Source of the DNA: Emiliania huxleyi CCMP1516
Taxonomy: Eukaryota; Haptophyta; Isochrysidales; Noelaerhabdaceae
DNA: 64,000 nt
NCBI RefSeq assembly: GCF_000372725.1
Contig: NW_005201144.1
Span: forward strand, 189,341-253,340
Direction of reading: 5' to 3'
Shown: piece after piece, positions 60,918 to 64,000 of the stretch
How the letters are laid out: each line of letters begins with the position of its first letter
Numbering within the stretch: the stretch's first letter is position 1
Position numbers and translations under genes: made by a program
The notes under the pieces: model-generated
Told to the model about the DNA's origin: nothing
The model's input: the letters and a program-made list of their open reading frames with translations, nothing else
Databases searched by the model: none

Positions 60918-61415
60918 ATGGCTCGCCGCATGCCACTCCTCTCGCGGCTGCGCATTTTCGAGGACGCTGATGCGTGGCGGAGAATCGGCTTCAACGTATC
61001 TGAGGCCGGCGTCGCGCATGTCGGAGGCGTCGACATCGAGTTGGCTGGCGCGGACTGCCGTGACCCAGCTGGCTGGGAGTTCCGCAGTCGCGAGGGCAGC
61101 GGGTCGCGGCTAAAAGTGGACGGCATCTCCACGCGCATGTCGCGCTTCGACGCAATGAGCCAGACGTGGACGTGGGAGGCGGGGGAGGCGGAGCACTCCA
61201 ACGCGGCAGTCGGCCTCTACTCGGTGCTGGTGACGGCGGGCGACCTGCAGCGGACGGTGCAAGCGATGAGCGAGAGCATCTTCGGCCCGCCCGCGCGGCT
61301 GCTCGAAAAGTCGCCCTTCTCGCCGAAGCTGTCGATGGCCTTCTTTGAGGCTCACGCCCACACACACACACACACACGCACACACACACACACACACACG
61401 CACACACACACACAC

Positions 61416-61454
<39 letters not shown>

Positions 61455-61471
61455 CACACACGCACACACAC

Positions 61472-61563
<92 letters not shown>

Positions 61564-61960
61564 CCAATGCCTCCCTTCCACGCAGGCTGGCTCGCCGGGC
61601 GGCACCGTCGTCGTGGAGGTGCTCGCCCCTCGCACACCGGGCCAAGTCGCCACGCTCCCCGGTTTCCCGCCCATCGGGGGGGACCCGGATGCGCCGGCGC
61701 GGCTCGCGGGCCTGGTGGTGACCGTGCCGTCCCTCGAGCCCGTGGGCGAGCTGCTCGGCGAGGACGCACTCGGCTACCCGCGACCCGCCGCGCAGGGGCA
61801 GGGCCGTGTCCTCGCGCCCCTCAAGCACGCGCGCGTGGGGCTGCGCTCGATGATGGCGTTCATGACGCCGCCCGACCGGGAGGAGCTCGAGGCAAGGGCC
61901 AAGGCTGGCACCTTTGGGAAGGGCCTCGCCGCCCATCTCAGCACTGGGAATACGCTGTGA
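60918..61960 (+). CDS. Glyoxalase/VOC-superfamily-like protein
   Basis: Exons 60918-61349 and 61586-61960 give 268 residues. The intron has a GC donor (GAG then GCTCAC) and CAG acceptor and is almost entirely an AC microsatellite; splicing gives FFEAGSPGGTVVVEVLAP in frame. The N-half (WRRIGFNVSEAGVAHVGGVD, GVAHVGG..IE) and SNAAVGLYSVLVTAGDLQRT then VQAMSESIFGPP resemble the beta-alpha-beta-beta-beta units of VOC proteins, as does RLAGLVVTVPSLEPVGELLG in the second half. Metal ligands typical of glyoxalase I cannot be placed with certainty. C-terminus PDREELEARAKAGTFGKGLA is helical. Enzymatic activity unknown. Confidence 0.6.
61355..61560 (+). repeat. (AC)n intronic microsatellite
   Basis: About 200 bases of CA with occasional CG units, filling the VOC-like gene intron. 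Confidence 0.98.
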
Positions 61961-62415
61961 GCGCGGTGCGAAGTTCGCATTTTGTCATGTTTTTGTGTGG
62001 CGCCTGACCCCCTGGCGCCCGAGCGCGGGCGAGGCCCGAGTGTGGAGCGTGCGCGATTTATTATTGACATGCGTGCATGTGTAGCATGTGAAGGAAATTG
62101 CCGCTCGAGCTGCCCCCCTCCCGCCCCCCTCCCCTGCTGCGCCCCCCCTTGGCTCTCGTCCTCACCCTATCCGCTCTGCCTGCCCCGCCCTGCGGCCTGC
62201 GTTGGGGGTGTCCGCTGTCGCTGTCCGCGCAGCCCGAGCCATGCCTTCCCCTCCCCCCAGTCCCCTGCCCTATCTGTCCGCAGCGGCCAGCGGCCGACAG
62301 GCTCTCGCGCTCCTGCATCGCCCCAAACCGAGCCGTCTCGTAGCCGCGCGTCGTTGCGCAAAGCGTGCGCTTGCGTGCCTCGTCCGCGAGCGCCCGCGGT
62401 ACCGACCGTCGCGCT
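61961..62415. other. Intergenic, no gene seen
   Basis: Convergent 3' flanks of the VOC-like gene and the acidic gene. TTTATTATTGACATGCGTGC at about 62056 is AT-rich, possibly a 3' signal. Confidence 0.4.
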
Positions 62416-63880
62416 TCACACGGCAACTACTTCTGGCCCTTCTTCTTTTTGAAGGCCTTCTTCTTCTTCCCCGGGGGGGGTGGCAGAGCCAGGCTGCGGC
62501 GGGGGCGGCAGCAACGGAGGGGGCGGCGGAGGGGGCGGCGGAGGGGCTGGCGGAGGGGCTGGCACGCTGTCAACGGAGGGAATAGTGGACGCCGACGCCC
62601 CCTCCCCCTCGGCCTCCTCCGCCGTCGCGTAGTCCTCTGCCGAAGGCATGGCGTAGGAGGAGGAGGCGGAGGAGGCGGCGCTGATTGCCACCTCCGCCAG
62701 GACAGCGGAGGGGGGGGAGGGGAGGCCCTCGGCGTACTCGACGGTGATCGGCTCCGATGTGCGCCCGCTCTCGCCCACGGCGGCGGGGGCGCCAACCTCG
62801 TCGGAGAAACCTCCCGCCATCGTCGATGTTGCCGCCGGATCGTCCGCGGTGGGCATGACGTAGGAGGAGGAGGAGCCTGAAGAGGACGCCGCGCTGGCTG
62901 CCGCCGCCTCCTCTTCTTCCGTTTGCCTGGAGTCCTTCTCGTGGGCCTCGATGGGGCCAGCGTCCGCGATCGCGTCGTCCGCGGTGGGCACCGCCGCCGG
63001 CGCATCCTCGATCGCGACGAGGTCCGGGGCTGCCGCCGCCTTCGGGGGCGGGGAAGGACGGGGGCGGGGGGTGAGGTGTGGTGTGCAGGACTGCGTGCAT
63101 GGCACGGGGGGGAGGCGCGCCTCGTTTGCCGCTGCGGCTCCGCCCCCCTCCCCGCCGGCGTCCTCCGTGCGCGACCGCGCCTCGTCCTCCTCTTCCGCCT
63201 AGTGTAAGATAGTGTGGTGAGGAGCGACTCTTCGGAACGAAGCAACGCCGTGACCGACGCCAGGCTCCTCCTCCGCCTTGCGCGCACAAGCGAGTTGCAC
63301 CTCAGGGTTCTCTTCTCTTCTCTTCTCTTCTCCTCTCCTCTCTCCTCTTCTTCTCTTCTCCTCATCTCTGCGCCGCCTCGTCGACGGCAACTACCGCCGC
63401 TTCACCCCGCTCCTCCTATGCCTTGCGCACCTCGTCGGCCCCGCCCTCGAGGGGCACCAACATCTCCGTGACCTCGAGAAAGACCGCCTCCGGGCGGGAA
63501 CGGGGGGCGAGGTCTCGTGCCGTGAGGTGTGGCGCGGCCCCCCTTGGTTCTTCTAGGCCCTCCTAGCTCACCGCCCCCTCCCCTCCGCCGCCCTCGCCCC
63601 CTGCCTCCCCCGCTAGAGTGCTGTGCATCTTGCGCGCGCGTGCGGTAGTGCCCGCGTGCACGTGCGTGTGCGTGGAGTGCGTGTGGCGCGCGCGCTCTAC
63701 GCATACCTCGTTGGCCGACGCTGCCTCTCCTCCGCCCTCCTCCTTCTCGATCAGCCCCCGGGTCTCGGAAACAGCGGAGACGTTGGTCTCTCCGTCTCCT
63801 CCGCCCTCGTCGTCCGCGACCAGCCCCCGCGCGAACTCGTCTGCCCGCGTCTGCATCTCGGTCTCCACCTTCCGGAGGGA
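62416..63880 (-). CDS. Acidic intrinsically disordered protein, several exons, possibly extending upstream
   Basis: Last exon from about 63040 to 62416: DLVAIEDAPAAVPTADDAIA, then a duplicated module SSGSSSSYVMPTADDPAA / SSASSSYAMPSAEDYATA, a poly-Pro run and the end GEEEEGLQKEEGPEVVAV. Upstream, 63201-63110 reads AEEEDEARSRTEDAGGEGGG AAAANE, 63480-63410 FLEVTEMLVPLEGGADEV, and 63880-63697 KVETEMQTRADEFARGLVAD then IEKEEGGGEAASANE, each preceded by an AG and followed by GT or GC. The EGGGxAAxANE motif thus recurs in two exons. A basic alternative ending (GKKKKAFKKKKGQK) exists in another frame. No domain is recognised. The 5' end may lie beyond the window. Phases between exons were not all checked. 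Confidence 0.4.
63300..63365 (+). repeat. (CTCTT)n pyrimidine repeat
   Basis: TTCTCTTCTCTTCTC repeats over about 60 bases, in an intron of the acidic gene. Poly-G tract near 63885 closes the region. Confidence 0.9.
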
Positions 63881-64000
63881 AGGGGGGGGGGGGGGGGCAA
63901 TGTGCCCCACGGCCCCTGTGCCCGTGTCCGAACGGGCCTGTGTCCCGGGTTTCACGTGTTTCCCGTGTGCCCCTGCGCTTGTCCCGGGTGGGATTGAAGA

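Overview
This is a GC-rich (mostly) eukaryotic nuclear window with short, often GC-AG introns, many simple repeats, dispersed repeat families and two assembly gaps (2988-3087 and 38316-38771). Together with interstitial CCCTAA/CCCCTA arrays this fits a unicellular alga; gene style and repeat load suggest a haptophyte, most likely an Emiliania/Gephyrocapsa huxleyi-type genome. The species call is inference, not proven by the sequence.

Layout. 1-7.5 kb: repeat relics, a tail-anchored PX-domain gene (-) and an AC microsatellite. 7.5-18.4 kb: a GT61-like glycosyltransferase (-), a retroelement fragment between inverted repeats, a large gene with duplicated Headcase-like Cys modules plus R3H, RRM, CCCH, KH and UBA-like segments (-), and a 5'-truncated retroelement ORF (-). 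18.4-29.1 kb: GST (+), a permuted-papain-like protein (-), a START protein (-), an FAD monooxygenase (-), a PH+RING gene (-) and a dienelactone hydrolase (+). 29.1-44.6 kb: dispersed repeats, a membrane/LRR gene (+), a 2OG-Fe(II) oxygenase-like gene (-, frames broken), a disordered RVxF-containing protein (+), a partial gene after the second gap, EMC6 (-), an EF-hand protein (+) and an F-box/Stc1-like gene (+). 45-64 kb: a decayed F-box/Kelch gene, a 39-bp minisatellite, three unassigned single-exon ORFs, a degenerate DHHC-like membrane protein (-), a GFA-like protein (+), a nine-exon cytochrome P450 (+), a WCxxxWCFVD-type Cys-rich gene (-), an orphan kinase N-lobe exon (+), a VOC/glyoxalase-like gene (+) and an acidic disordered gene (-).

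The genes do not form a pathway or operon; they are ordinary dispersed housekeeping, redox, regulatory and membrane-trafficking genes on both strands. The most notable features are structural: a near-identical 351-bp inverted duplication that puts antisense F-box leader sequence in frame at the end of another gene; P450 introns filled with tandem arrays, each flanked by copies of the adjoining exon edge; several strong hairpins and palindromes; and the unusual Headcase/RNA-binding architecture. Several apparent frameshifts may be draft-assembly errors rather than pseudogenes.
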